From: Verrucomicrobiota bacterium
GTDB taxonomy: Bacteria; Verrucomicrobiota; Verrucomicrobiia; Opitutales; Opitutaceae
Direction: 5' to 3'
Assembly (NCBI GenBank): GCA_025361935.1
Contig: JANYJB010000009.1
Location: 1 to 48,878, forward strand
DNA: 48,878 bases
The position numbers and the translations under genes are program-made. Of this stretch, positions 17,474 through 26,619 are shown piece after piece. Numbering within the stretch: position 1 is the first letter of the stretch; each line of letters opens with the position of its first letter. The notes beneath the pieces are model-generated. The model was given only the letters and a program-made list of their open reading frames with translations, ran no database searches and was not told the DNA's origin.

Positions 17474-18406
17474 ATGCGACATTTTTTTATCGTCTTCGCC
17501 ATGCTGAGCTTGGCTCTAAACCCGTCCGTGGGTGCAGACAAGCCGACAAAAGCGGTGGCAGGTGCTGCCGTAATCAAGCCGGCAGACTGGGTCTTTATTG
17601 ACAACGGCATCGTGCGGCTGGGCGTCAAAAAAACCGCCGGTGCTGGCATCGGTTGGTTCTCGCGCAGCGGCTCGCAGGAGAATCTGTTGGATCACTATGA
17701 CGCCGGCCGATTGATCCAGCAGAGTTATTATGGGAAAAAAGATGGTTCGATGTGGCGCGATAAGCCATGGACGTGGAATCCGGTCCAGGGTGGTGACTAC
17801 AAGGGTCACCCCTCGGAAGTGTTGGAATTGACCAGCAATTCTACGGCGCTCTACGCACGCATTCGCCCACGGAACTGGGCGGGCGGAGAATTGCTCGATG
17901 AGTGCTTGATGGAGCAGACCATTGTGCTCCAAGGCGCGGAGGCTTTGGTTCGGTTCAGTTTCCGCTATCGCGGCACGGAGGTTCATCCCATGCGCTCGCA
18001 AGAAGTGCCGGCTACGTTCATTAACCCCGCTTACGACACAATGGTCATCTACGAGGGCGATCAGCCGTGGACGGGTGGCGAACTGACCCGCTCGCAACCG
18101 GGCTGGCCCAATGAATCACGCAAAATTTCCGAAGGCTGGGCGGCTTGGGTAAACGATCAAAACATAGGCGTCGGCGTCTATTCGTCCGTGGCGAAAGACC
18201 TCACCTGCTATCGCGCCGGAAAATCCCCCCAAGCCAAGGGCGCATGCTCATACGTCGCACCATTGGTGAAGTTCGCCATCACCCCGGGATTTTATTTTGA
18301 ATACAAAATGGCGATCGCCCTGGGCACTCCCGAAGAGATGCGGGTTGCATTCTCAAAGCTTAGGGAGGTGCTTAGCTCGGAATCTAAAAAAGCCGCCACG
18401 GAATGA
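17474..18406 (+). CDS. Exported protein of unrecognised family, coupled to a sulfatase
   Basis: A 310-residue protein with signal peptide MRHFFIVFAMLSLALNPSVGA. I do not recognise a named family. The sequence looks all-beta, beginning with WVFIDNGIVRLGVKKTAGAGI and GWFSRSGSQENLLDHYDAGR, which recalls galactose-mutarotase-like sandwich domains of carbohydrate enzymes. Striking blocks are RLIQQSYYG (about 76-84), PWTWNPVQGGDYKGH (about 95-109) and MRSQEVPATFINPAYDT (about 175-191). Its TGA overlaps the ATG of the next sulfatase gene (ATGA), a sign of translational coupling and joint function, so it is probably a glycan-acting or glycan-binding partner. The start at 17474 is chosen because the signal peptide begins there; an in-frame start 33 bases upstream is possible. 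Confidence 0.75.
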   Translation: MRHFFIVFAMLSLALNPSVGADKPTKAVAGAAVIKPADWVFIDNGIVRLGVKKTAGAGIGWFSRSGSQENLLDHYDAGRLIQQSYYGKKDGSMWRDKPWTWNPVQGGDYKGHPSEVLELTSNSTALYARIRPRNWAGGELLDECLMEQTIVLQGAEALVRFSFRYRGTEVHPMRSQEVPATFINPAYDTMVIYEGDQPWTGGELTRSQPGWPNESRKISEGWAAWVNDQNIGVGVYSSVAKDLTCYRAGKSPQAKGACSYVAPLVKFAITPGFYFEYKMAIALGTPEEMRVAFSKLREVLSSESKKAATE

Positions 18407-20556
18407 AGCCGATTAAATTTGTGCTGAACAAATCAACCCGCCGCATTCTGGCCGGAGCACTCCTTGCCTGCGGCGTTTTGACGTGCTCCGCAGCGCAAAC
18501 CAATGCCCCGCCCAACATCATTTTAATTCTCTGCGACGACCTTGGCTACGGAGATGTGGGCGTATTTTACCAGAACCAGCGTGCCGCGTTGCACGACCGG
18601 AGTGTGCCCTATTTTAGCACACCGAATATCGACACGCTGGCGCAGCAGGGCGTGATGCTGACTCAGCATTACAGCGGCGCACCGGTCTGCGCACCCTCGC
18701 GCGCCTCGCTGCTGTCGGGGTTGACCCAGGGCAACTGCAACGTGCGCGACAATCAATTCGACAAGGCGCTGGCGGATTCCCACACGCTCGGCACGGTGCT
18801 GAAAAAGGCGGGCTACGCGACGGCCGCTTTTGGGAAATGGGGATTGCAGGGAGGTGACTGGAAAAACAAGGACGACGATAAGCCAAACATCAACGAGTCG
18901 GCCGAACAAAAAGCCGCCAGATACCAGTCGTGGGAGGCCTTCCCCACCCTACGCGGCTTTGATTTTTTTTATGGTTACGTGCGGCACATAGACGGACATT
19001 TCCACTACCCGAAGGAGAACCAGCGCGAAGTCTGGGAAAACGACCGTGTGGTGACCGCAGATCTGGACAAGTGCTACACCGACGACCTTTGGACCGCACG
19101 GGCCAAAAAATGGATCACCGAACAAACCAAAGCCCATCCGAACCAGCCGTTTTTCGCCTACCTTGCCTACGACACGCCGCACGCCGTGTTGCAAAATCCA
19201 CCCTGTGCCTATCCGCAGGGCGGAGGCTTGACCGGCGGTGTTCAATGGCTGGGCGAACCCCATCACATGCTCAACACCGCGCAGGGCACGATGGACGGCT
19301 ACATGTTTCCCGATTACGAGAAAGGCACTTGGGACGACGATCACAATCCCGCCACTCCGGAAGCGCCCTGGCCGGACGTGCAAAAGCGCTATGCGAATGA
19401 TGTGCGGCGCATTGATTTTTGCGTGGGCGACGTGATGCGGTTGTTGAAGGACCTCAAAATCGACAACAACACACTGGTGATCTTCACCTCGGACAACGGG
19501 CCGTCCGTAGAATCATACCTTGCCAAGGAGCCCTTCACGCCGACGTTCTTTCGCGGGTATGGCCCGTTCGACGGCATCAAGCGGGACACTTGGGAAGGCG
19601 GCATGCGCGAGCCGACAATCGCGAGCTGGCCGGGCGTGATTCCGGCGGGCAAAATGATTAACCAACCGTGCGGCCAGTGGGATTGGCTGAACACGTTTGC
19701 GGAAATCGCGGGACTTCCGATGCTGGCTGCTTCGGATGGCGTTTCGCTCCTGCCTTCGCTCACCGGTCGCGGCAAGCAGCAGCCGGGGACAATCTATATC
19801 GAGTATTTCGTAGGTGGCCTGACTCCGGATTTTGCTGATTTTTCTCCGGCGCATCGCGGGCGGAAACGCGGCCAGATGCAAAACATCTATCTCAACGGTT
19901 ACATGGGAGTTCGCTACGACGTGAAGTCGGCGGACGACGACTTCGAAATCTACAACGTCACCAAGGATCCCCAACAAACCCTCAATCTGGCGAAAACCCC
20001 GGAACTGGCCTCCCTGCAGGCCGCCATGAAGGCGCGGGTGTTGCAGCTGCGCAAATCCAATGCGAGCGCGCCTCGGCCATACGACAATGCAATGGTCCCG
20101 CCGGCGACATCCGATCCGGTCGGCCAGCCCGGCGTCAGTTGGGCATGGTTCGATGGCGATTGGCCTTGGATGCCGGATTTTCGCACCCTGACTCCGGCCC
20201 GCAGCGGATACTCACCGACGATTGCACTGCCCTCACAATCAGATGTGCGGCCATTCGGAGTGTCGTTCGCAGGGTATTTTCACATTCCTGCGGACGGTGA
20301 ATACACCTTCTCCGTCGATGCCGGAGGACCGGCCATGCTGTTCGTGCACGACATCCGCGTCATTGATGAGTCACCAAATGTTCCCGAAGGGCCCCTTCAA
20401 GGCGGCGTTCGGCTCAAGGCTGGCTGGCATCCGTTGCGACTTTATTACCGGCAGCCCTCGGGCAAGCCGAGATTGGAGTTCCAAGTTAAGGCGAGTGACG
20501 GCATGTTGCTCCCGTTGAACGTCTCCACTTTTTGCCGGTTTGAGTCGCAGAAATAA
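18403..20556 (+). CDS. Type I sulfatase with C-terminal PA14-like domain
   Basis: A 717-residue exported sulfatase, longer than usual. The N-terminal 30 residues are a signal peptide, with LLAC at 20-23 as a possible lipobox. NIILILCDDLGYGDVG carries Asp45-Asp46; VCAPSRASLLSGLTQG is the canonical active site with Cys96; FGKWGLQGG and VIFTSDNGPS complete the catalytic set. After the usual sulfatase end (DFEIYNVTKDPQQTLNLA, about 507-524), residues about 590-715 form a beta domain, FAGYFHIPADGEYTFSVDAGGPAMLFVHD and GVRLKAGWHPLRLYYRQ, which matches the PA14/GLEYA pattern and may bind carbohydrate. The start overlaps the stop of the unknown protein upstream by four bases. Substrate not known. Confidence 0.92.
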   Translation: MKPIKFVLNKSTRRILAGALLACGVLTCSAAQTNAPPNIILILCDDLGYGDVGVFYQNQRAALHDRSVPYFSTPNIDTLAQQGVMLTQHYSGAPVCAPSRASLLSGLTQGNCNVRDNQFDKALADSHTLGTVLKKAGYATAAFGKWGLQGGDWKNKDDDKPNINESAEQKAARYQSWEAFPTLRGFDFFYGYVRHIDGHFHYPKENQREVWENDRVVTADLDKCYTDDLWTARAKKWITEQTKAHPNQPFFAYLAYDTPHAVLQNPPCAYPQGGGLTGGVQWLGEPHHMLNTAQGTMDGYMFPDYEKGTWDDDHNPATPEAPWPDVQKRYANDVRRIDFCVGDVMRLLKDLKIDNNTLVIFTSDNGPSVESYLAKEPFTPTFFRGYGPFDGIKRDTWEGGMREPTIASWPGVIPAGKMINQPCGQWDWLNTFAEIAGLPMLAASDGVSLLPSLTGRGKQQPGTIYIEYFVGGLTPDFADFSPAHRGRKRGQMQNIYLNGYMGVRYDVKSADDDFEIYNVTKDPQQTLNLAKTPELASLQAAMKARVLQLRKSNASAPRPYDNAMVPPATSDPVGQPGVSWAWFDGDWPWMPDFRTLTPARSGYSPTIALPSQSDVRPFGVSFAGYFHIPADGEYTFSVDAGGPAMLFVHDIRVIDESPNVPEGPLQGGVRLKAGWHPLRLYYRQPSGKPRLEFQVKASDGMLLPLNVSTFCRFESQK

Positions 20557-20662
20557 CTTTAAAATTATCATCCCAGAAAAACATTCAATTCTCGCCAATC
20601 TGCGTGAAACGGAATGAGTGCCGACTGGGGGAGATTGTTCCCATTTCACCTGTCCGGCGTCT

Positions 20663-21871
20663 CTAGCCGTTAAGGAGGGTGCGGCGGTAATGCAGCGGAG
20701 TGACCGTCATCTGCCGTCGAAACACCGTGGTCATGTATTCCGGCGAACTGAAGCCGGCTTGCTCGGCCACGACGGAGATGGGCAAAGAAGTTTCCCCTAG
20801 GAGTGATTTGACGCGTTCAAGCCGCAAGCGGGAGATGTAGTCAGCGGGGGCGCTGCCGACTAGACTGCGAAAACGCCGTTCGAGGCCGCTGCGAGAGAGT
20901 CCGACGATGCCCGCCAGCTTCGGCACCGGCAGATCGCCTGTCAGGTTTCCGTGGATGTAGTGGAGCGCGGCCCTCATTTTTGCGTCGGCTATGGCCAGCG
21001 TATCGGTGGATTGGCGGGTGATGACGGCGAGAGGTGCTATTAGCGTGGTGCTTGGTCTGCGGCTTGATCCGCCGATGAGCCGTGCAAGCTTCGCCGCCGC
21101 CTCGTAGCCGATGCGTTCGCTGGCGGATTTCACACCCGAGATCGGAATCGGGGAGAGACCGCACATCAGCTCGTCGTCGGAGCCGCTGAGCAGAGCGACA
21201 TCCTGAGGCATCTGCAGCCCGACTTTTTGGCACGCATGGATGATTTCCCTGCCTCCGCTCCAGGTAAAAAGCGCCACCGGCTTAGGGAGTGTGAGCAACC
21301 ACGCACCGAGCTTTTCGAGGTTTAGATTCCAATCCGGGGATTGAAACCCGGGCATGATTTCCACGCCGTGCACGGCCACGCTGCCACCGCCGGTCTTTTG
21401 AACCGCTTCGACAAAGGCGTCACGCTGACGGCTCACGTATTCCAAGCCGATGAAGCTAAGATAGGCGAAAGCCCGAAATCCGCGCCGACGGAAGTAATCC
21501 ACCGCAAGCCGGGCCACGCCTTCGACATCATTGTTTACCCGCGGAAACTGTGGTCCCTTATACTGGATGGCCGACACGTTTACCACGGGAGTTTTGCGTT
21601 GGCTCAGGTGCCACGCGATTTCCCCGTTTGCGATGCGGGCGATGATACCCTGGCCCTGCCAATCCGGCGCGAGATTTACTGCAGGCTCAAGCCCCCGGTG
21701 ATCAAAAAACAAATGCCACGGTCCATTCTGCCGGCTGTAGCGGTGGATACCGTTTAGAATACCGCGCCCCCAGTCAGTGGCGGTATCGACCAGCACGGCG
21801 ACACGCGGAGTGATTTCGGGCGAATAATTTTTAGTGGAACGTTTGGGCACGTGGAGGAGCTGGTGCGTCAA
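20663..21871 (-). CDS. XylR-like AraC-family transcriptional regulator
   Basis: A regulator of up to 402 residues with a LacI-like sensor at about 20-290 (RVAVLVDTATDWGRGILNGIHRY, DYFRRRGFRAFAYLSF, VALLSGSDDELMCGLSPIPISGV) and a C-terminal AraC double helix-turn-helix at about 300-400 (AGIVGLSRSGLERRFRSLVG, then ISVVAEQAGFSSPEYMTTVFRRQ). This layout is that of XylR-type sugar-responsive activators. There is no ATG; the frame begins at a TTG (21871), and a GTG at 21850 is an equally possible start. It is divergent from the FAD oxidoreductase and GH9-like genes, which it probably controls from the 56-base gap. The ligand is unknown. Confidence 0.88.
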   Translation of the reverse strand: MTHQLLHVPKRSTKNYSPEITPRVAVLVDTATDWGRGILNGIHRYSRQNGPWHLFFDHRGLEPAVNLAPDWQGQGIIARIANGEIAWHLSQRKTPVVNVSAIQYKGPQFPRVNNDVEGVARLAVDYFRRRGFRAFAYLSFIGLEYVSRQRDAFVEAVQKTGGGSVAVHGVEIMPGFQSPDWNLNLEKLGAWLLTLPKPVALFTWSGGREIIHACQKVGLQMPQDVALLSGSDDELMCGLSPIPISGVKSASERIGYEAAAKLARLIGGSSRRPSTTLIAPLAVITRQSTDTLAIADAKMRAALHYIHGNLTGDLPVPKLAGIVGLSRSGLERRFRSLVGSAPADYISRLRLERVKSLLGETSLPISVVAEQAGFSSPEYMTTVFRRQMTVTPLHYRRTLLNG

Positions 21872-21927
21872 AATCTAAGATAAGATACGCGATCACATCT
21901 AGCGAAAAGCAACCCGTTTCGGGCATA

Positions 21928-24240
21928 ATGGCAGGACTAAACCTCCCCTCCCCCATGATTTCTTCCCATGCCGCAGCTTCTCGTCAGATTAAATCACAAA
22001 GCCTCACCGCCGACCTTGTGGTCGTAGGCGGCGGTCTGGCCGGCGTGTCCGGGGCGATAACGGCCGCCCGGGCCGGTTGCCGCGTCGTTTTGATCCAGGA
22101 TAGGCCCGTGTTGGGCGGCAATGCTTCCAGCGAGGTGCGCCTTTGGGCGCTCGGCGCGACTTCCCACATGGGCAACAACAACCGCTGGGCCCGCGAAGGC
22201 GGGGTGATCGACGAGATTTCTGTCGAAAACACCTTCCGCAACCCCGAGGGCAACCCGCATCTCTTCGACGCCCTGCTTCTGGATATGGTCGTCGCCGAGC
22301 CCAATATCCGCCTGCTGCTCAACACCGCTGTATTCGAAACCCTCAAAACCGACGCCGACACCATCCGCTCGGTGCGCGCCTTTTGCAGTCAGAACGAGAC
22401 GCTCTACGAAGTCGCCGCGCCGCTGTTCTGCGACGCCTCGGGCGATGGCATCGTGGGTTTTCAAGCCGGGGCCGCCTTCCGCATGGGGGCTGAGGCGCAG
22501 TCTGAGTTTGGCGAAAAATTCGCCCCCGACGCCGAATACGGCGAACTGCTCGGCCACTCGATTTTCTTTTACAGCAAAGACGTCGGCCGCCCGGTCGAGT
22601 TTGTGCCGCCCGCCTTCGCGTTGACCGACATCACAAAGATCCCTCGTTTCGGCCAGATTGCCGCCAGCGATCTCGGCTGCGCTTTTTGGTGGCTGGAATT
22701 CGGCGGCCGACTCGACACCGTCCACCAGACCGAGGAGATCAAATGGGAACTCTGGAAGGTCGTTTACGGCGTCTGGAATCACATCAAAAATTCCGGGAAA
22801 TTCCCCGAGGCCGCCAACCTCACTCTCGAATGGATCGGCTCCGTCCCCGGCAAGCGCGAAAGCCGCCGTTTTGAAGGCGACTATATGATGATCCAACAGG
22901 ACGTGATTGAACAACGCCGGCACGCCGACGCGGTCAGTTACGGCGGTTGGGCCATCGACCTCCACCCTGCCGACGGGGTCTATAGCACCAAATCTGGCTG
23001 CACCCAGTGGCACAGCAAAGGCGTCTATCAAATCCCCTATCGCTCCCTGTATAGTCGTAATATTAAAAACCTCTTTCTCGCCGGGCGCATCATCAGCGTC
23101 TCGCACGTGGCCTTCGGCACCACCCGCGTCATGGCCACCGCCGCGCACACCGCCCAGGCGGTGGGCATGGCGGCCGCGCTCTGCCGCGAGAGCGGCCTGC
23201 TGCCCCGCGATCTGCTCGTTCCTCAACGCATGCGGGAGTTGCAAACCCGTCTGGCGCGCACCGGCCACTACATCCCCCACGTCAACCACGCGGAAAAGGC
23301 CAACCTGGCCGAAACCGCAACCGCCACCGCGTCGTCGACCTTCGCACTCGCTTCGCTTTCGGCAGGGACCCTCCGCTCCGAGCTCGACTGCCCCCGCGCG
23401 ATGATCGTGCCGATGACCGCGGGTCCCGTGCCCCGCGTCACCATCTGGGCCGATGTCGCCGCAGCCACCGATATGGAGTTCCAACTGCGCGCCTCCACAC
23501 GCGAGGGCAATTTTACCCCAGACGTGACCCTGGCGGTTAAGAAACTCCACGTGCCCGCGGGACAAGGCGTGCCGGTGACGGTGGATTTCGGCGTCGTTCT
23601 AGACCAAGCCCGGTATGTGTTCATCTGCGTCATGCCGGTGGCAGGCGTGAGCCTGGTGCTGAGCGATCAACGCCTTACCGGCATTCTCTCGGTGCGCCAC
23701 GGCGCGAACAAAAAAGTCGCCAAAAGCGCGGTGCAAAACCCGACGAGCGACGTCGGAGTGGACACCTTTGAATTCTGGATCCCAGAACGCCGTCCCAGCG
23801 GGCAAAACTTCGCGCTTGGCTTCGACCCTCCGCTGGCCGCCTTCGCGCCCGCGCACACCTTGACCGGCCCGGCCCGGCCAACCACCCGGACCAACGCCTG
23901 GGTGCCCGCACTCGCCGACCCTGCGCCCACTCTCACCTTGTCCTGGCCGACCCCTCAAACCATCCGAACCGTGGAACTTTCGTTTGATACGGATTTTGAT
24001 CACGCGATGGAGTCGGTTCAATGGGGTCACCCCGAACGCCGCATGCCGCTGTGTGCTCAAAATTACCGCTTGCGAGACGCCGACGGACGGGTGCTGGCCG
24101 AGGTCGTTAAAAATCACCGGACGCGCAACGTCATCCGCCTCGAAGCGGCGGTGGTGACCGACCGGCTGGTGGTCGAACTGGTGCCGGAGTCCGGCCAGCC
24201 CCCGGCGGCCGTGTTTCAGGTGCGTTGTTACGCCGATTGA
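21928..24240 (+). CDS. FAD-dependent oxidoreductase with C-terminal beta domain
   Basis: A 770-residue protein with no export signal. Residues about 28-440 are an FAD-dependent oxidoreductase of the PF12831 type: dinucleotide-binding DLVVVGGGLAGVSGAITAARAG (29-50), then PVLGGNASSEVRLWALGA, FCDASGDGIVGFQAGA, GKRESRRFEGDYMM and the FAD-closing NLFLAGRIISVSHVAFGTTRVMATAAH. Residues about 470-770 contain beta-sandwich sequence recalling discoidin-like domains, unusual for a cytoplasmic redox enzyme. Members are often encoded in carbohydrate loci of Verrucomicrobia and Bacteroidetes, but the substrate is not established. The ATG at 21955 is an alternative start. The GH9-like gene begins 40 bases downstream; an XylR-like regulator gene is divergent. 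Confidence 0.85.
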   Translation: MAGLNLPSPMISSHAAASRQIKSQSLTADLVVVGGGLAGVSGAITAARAGCRVVLIQDRPVLGGNASSEVRLWALGATSHMGNNNRWAREGGVIDEISVENTFRNPEGNPHLFDALLLDMVVAEPNIRLLLNTAVFETLKTDADTIRSVRAFCSQNETLYEVAAPLFCDASGDGIVGFQAGAAFRMGAEAQSEFGEKFAPDAEYGELLGHSIFFYSKDVGRPVEFVPPAFALTDITKIPRFGQIAASDLGCAFWWLEFGGRLDTVHQTEEIKWELWKVVYGVWNHIKNSGKFPEAANLTLEWIGSVPGKRESRRFEGDYMMIQQDVIEQRRHADAVSYGGWAIDLHPADGVYSTKSGCTQWHSKGVYQIPYRSLYSRNIKNLFLAGRIISVSHVAFGTTRVMATAAHTAQAVGMAAALCRESGLLPRDLLVPQRMRELQTRLARTGHYIPHVNHAEKANLAETATATASSTFALASLSAGTLRSELDCPRAMIVPMTAGPVPRVTIWADVAAATDMEFQLRASTREGNFTPDVTLAVKKLHVPAGQGVPVTVDFGVVLDQARYVFICVMPVAGVSLVLSDQRLTGILSVRHGANKKVAKSAVQNPTSDVGVDTFEFWIPERRPSGQNFALGFDPPLAAFAPAHTLTGPARPTTRTNAWVPALADPAPTLTLSWPTPQTIRTVELSFDTDFDHAMESVQWGHPERRMPLCAQNYRLRDADGRVLAEVVKNHRTRNVIRLEAAVVTDRLVVELVPESGQPPAAVFQVRCYAD

Positions 24241-24280
24241 ACACGGGGAAAAACCCAACGGAACCAACTCTCTTCGCCCC

Positions 24281-26050
24281 ATGATGAAGCCCAGCTTGTT
24301 CCTCGTTTGTTTGGGAGTGCTCAGCACCAGCCTCGGATTCTCTACGGAGCCCGTGCCCAAGACCCCGCCGATTGACCGCACGATCCATCAAATCGCGGTT
24401 AATCAGATCGGCTACGCCACCGGCTACGCCAAACGGTTCACCGCACCGCTTTCCGCCGATGGCACGCCGTTCATCGTGCGTCTGGCCGATGGCACCGAGC
24501 CGCTTTTTCGTGGCCAAATCCACGGCGGCGTTGGCGATTTCAGCGACTTCCGTCCGTCCGATTCACCCCGGCATTACGTCGTGACCGTAAGCGGCGGCGC
24601 ACTTCGCCCCGGCGTCAGCGATCCCTTCCTCATCCGCACGAATCTCTGGCAGGATCAGTTCTGGCAACCGGCGGTCGATTTCCTCATCGATGCCCGCAGT
24701 GTGGTCGGCACGCACCCGAGCGCCTATGGTGGCTGCCCGTGGAGCGACGGCACCTACTACGACGCCATTCTCCCCTCGCTGGTGCTGCTTTACCTCGCAG
24801 ACGCCGCCCGTCTCGAGGCGATGCCCCGGCAGATCGACTGGGTGGCGGACAAGAAGCGCGCCCTCGGTCCCGACTTCGTTTTTGACGCGAAGAACCCTCA
24901 AAGCGCCGGGGTGATGCAAGCCGTAATCCGCTACTACACCGAGCTGGAGGCTCCGGCGGCGAACGCGCCCGACGTGGTGAAACTGCTCCACTGGGGCGCG
25001 GGCTTTTATTTGATGAAACCCATCACCGCGGATCCTTCGCAAGATCCGGACGGCGCGACGATTCATACCCAGACAGTCGAGCAGATTGCCTACGTTGTCT
25101 GGGCCTGGCCGGTGCTCAAACAGTGGCTCCCGCAGTCTTTTTACAACCGCTGCCGCGATTTTTGTTTTGCCAACTGGAAGCCGTCTCTGGGCATCGATCC
25201 CTGGTGGAATCCGCAGACTTATCTGACCGTCGAACAGATCACTGGGAAAAACCCGATGGGCGGTCTGCTGCATCCGTATAAAGGTCGCCACGCGCCCGGC
25301 CATTCGATCGTGCCCAACCTGCTCATGCACGAAGTCGCCAAGCGCGAAGGTCGCCCGGACGCCGGCATTTATCTGGACGCCGCCGTGGCCCAGGCCGAAT
25401 GGATCATCAAAAACCTCGATTGGAACGACCCGCGCACCACCAAAGGCCAGCGCATGAGCGAGCATCGCACGATCCCCAACCTCGTATGGCTGCTGCAAAA
25501 CTATCCGGACCGCGCTCCCGCCGGGCTCAAAGAAAAAATCCGCAGTTGGGCCGAAGTGGCCGTGCGCCGTTCCAACAACCTCTGGGACTTCCGCCGCTAC
25601 GACGAAGACACCCTATGGACTGTGCCCAAGATCAACGATTCAGGCAACGTCGTAGGTTTTCCCGCCGTCGCGCTGGCGGCCTCATGGGTGATCAACGACC
25701 CCGTGCTTAAGAACCGCCTGCGCCAACTGGCATGTTCCCATGTGGACGCGATTTTTGGGCGCAATCCCCGCCTCGCCGCCCAGCCCGCCAACACGCTTGC
25801 GGTGAGAAGTTTTCCCGAACTCGAACGCGGCTGGCCGGTGCAACACTCCAAGAATGTCTGCGCCCGTCTGGAACTCTGCCGCGGTTCGCTGGATTCTTCG
25901 CCCGGCACGGAGATGTATCCCTTCAATCCGGAAGGCGCCTACCGCCACAGAGAGGGCTGGGTAAACTATGGCGCGGCTTGGTGTATTTCCCTGGCCTATC
26001 TTAACAACGACTGCCACGGACGCACCTCACCTCCACCTGTTGTCCGCTAA
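24281..26050 (+). CDS. GH9-like exported protein with CelD_N domain
   Basis: A 589-residue protein with a short signal peptide (about 1-21). Residues about 36-120 resemble the Ig-like N-terminal domain of GH9 enzymes (HQIAVNQIGYATGYAKRFTAP). The rest is helix-rich with (alpha/alpha)6-type features, WSDGTYYDAILPSLVLLYLAD and DAIFGRNPRLAAQPANT, the latter near the GRNP block of GH9. However, the canonical DAGD base motif is not seen, and the usual C-terminal Asn-Glu of GH9 reads VNYGAAWCIS here. It may therefore be a different hydrolase of the same fold or a lyase-like enzyme; cellulase activity should not be assumed. It follows the FAD oxidoreductase gene by 40 bases, probably as one operon. 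Confidence 0.65.
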   Translation: MMKPSLFLVCLGVLSTSLGFSTEPVPKTPPIDRTIHQIAVNQIGYATGYAKRFTAPLSADGTPFIVRLADGTEPLFRGQIHGGVGDFSDFRPSDSPRHYVVTVSGGALRPGVSDPFLIRTNLWQDQFWQPAVDFLIDARSVVGTHPSAYGGCPWSDGTYYDAILPSLVLLYLADAARLEAMPRQIDWVADKKRALGPDFVFDAKNPQSAGVMQAVIRYYTELEAPAANAPDVVKLLHWGAGFYLMKPITADPSQDPDGATIHTQTVEQIAYVVWAWPVLKQWLPQSFYNRCRDFCFANWKPSLGIDPWWNPQTYLTVEQITGKNPMGGLLHPYKGRHAPGHSIVPNLLMHEVAKREGRPDAGIYLDAAVAQAEWIIKNLDWNDPRTTKGQRMSEHRTIPNLVWLLQNYPDRAPAGLKEKIRSWAEVAVRRSNNLWDFRRYDEDTLWTVPKINDSGNVVGFPAVALAASWVINDPVLKNRLRQLACSHVDAIFGRNPRLAAQPANTLAVRSFPELERGWPVQHSKNVCARLELCRGSLDSSPGTEMYPFNPEGAYRHREGWVNYGAAWCISLAYLNNDCHGRTSPPPVVR

Positions 26051-26153
26051 CATATTTTCGCCCCAAGGATTCGGCGCGCCTCCCTGCGACACGGTGTCAC
26101 GTTCCATGCGGAAAACCCTGATCGCAAAAATCGCGGCTCTTCGATGATGATCT

Positions 26154-26573
26154 TTATTTAAAGGCCAGCACGACGGCGCCCGCCACGATCAAAGTTCCAC
26201 CCAGCCCCGTGCGCCAGGTGATCTGCTCGCCCAGAAACATCGCCGCGAAGAGCAGCACAAACACCACGCTGAGCTTGTCGATCGGCGCGACCTTCGACGC
26301 CTCGCCCAGCTTCAACGCGCGGAAGTAGCACAGCCATGACAGCCCGGTCGCCAGTCCCGACAACACGAGAAACAACCATGTCCGCCGGGAGAATCCCGTC
26401 ATCGCGCTTGCCGGACACGTCGCCAGCGCCACGCCCCATGCAAACACCAGCACCACCGAAGTGCGCACCGCCGTCGCCAGATTCGCGTCCACCCCGGTCA
26501 CGCCGACCTTGGCGAGAACCGCGGTAAGCCCGGCGAACAGTGCCGAAAGAAGCGCCCAGAAAAGCCAGTTCAT
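26154..26573 (-). CDS. Half-size EamA-family transporter
   Basis: A 139-residue membrane protein of about five transmembrane segments, half the length of standard ten-segment EamA permeases. It starts MNWLFWALLSALFAGLTAVL and contains the EamA signature LCYFRALKLGEASKVAPIDKLSVV at about 83-106, ending with the segment LGGTLIVAGAVVLAF. Small single-domain members of this family are known and would work as dimers; substrates are unknown. The start at 26573 is chosen because the preceding in-frame residues are not membrane-like. It lies downstream of crcB on the same strand with a 46-base gap, and is convergent with the GH9-like gene. Confidence 0.8.
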   Translation of the reverse strand: MNWLFWALLSALFAGLTAVLAKVGVTGVDANLATAVRTSVVLVFAWGVALATCPASAMTGFSRRTWLFLVLSGLATGLSWLCYFRALKLGEASKVAPIDKLSVVFVLLFAAMFLGEQITWRTGLGGTLIVAGAVVLAFK

Positions 26574-26619
26574 CGTGCAGTCAGAACACGCCACGCCGCG
26601 CCCGCTGGCAAGGGTGCTT

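Noticed and set aside
21994-23565. Open reading frame of 523 codons antisense to the FAD oxidoreductase gene
   Set aside because: Gly/His/Val-rich composition typical of a shadow frame; no start signal or domain.
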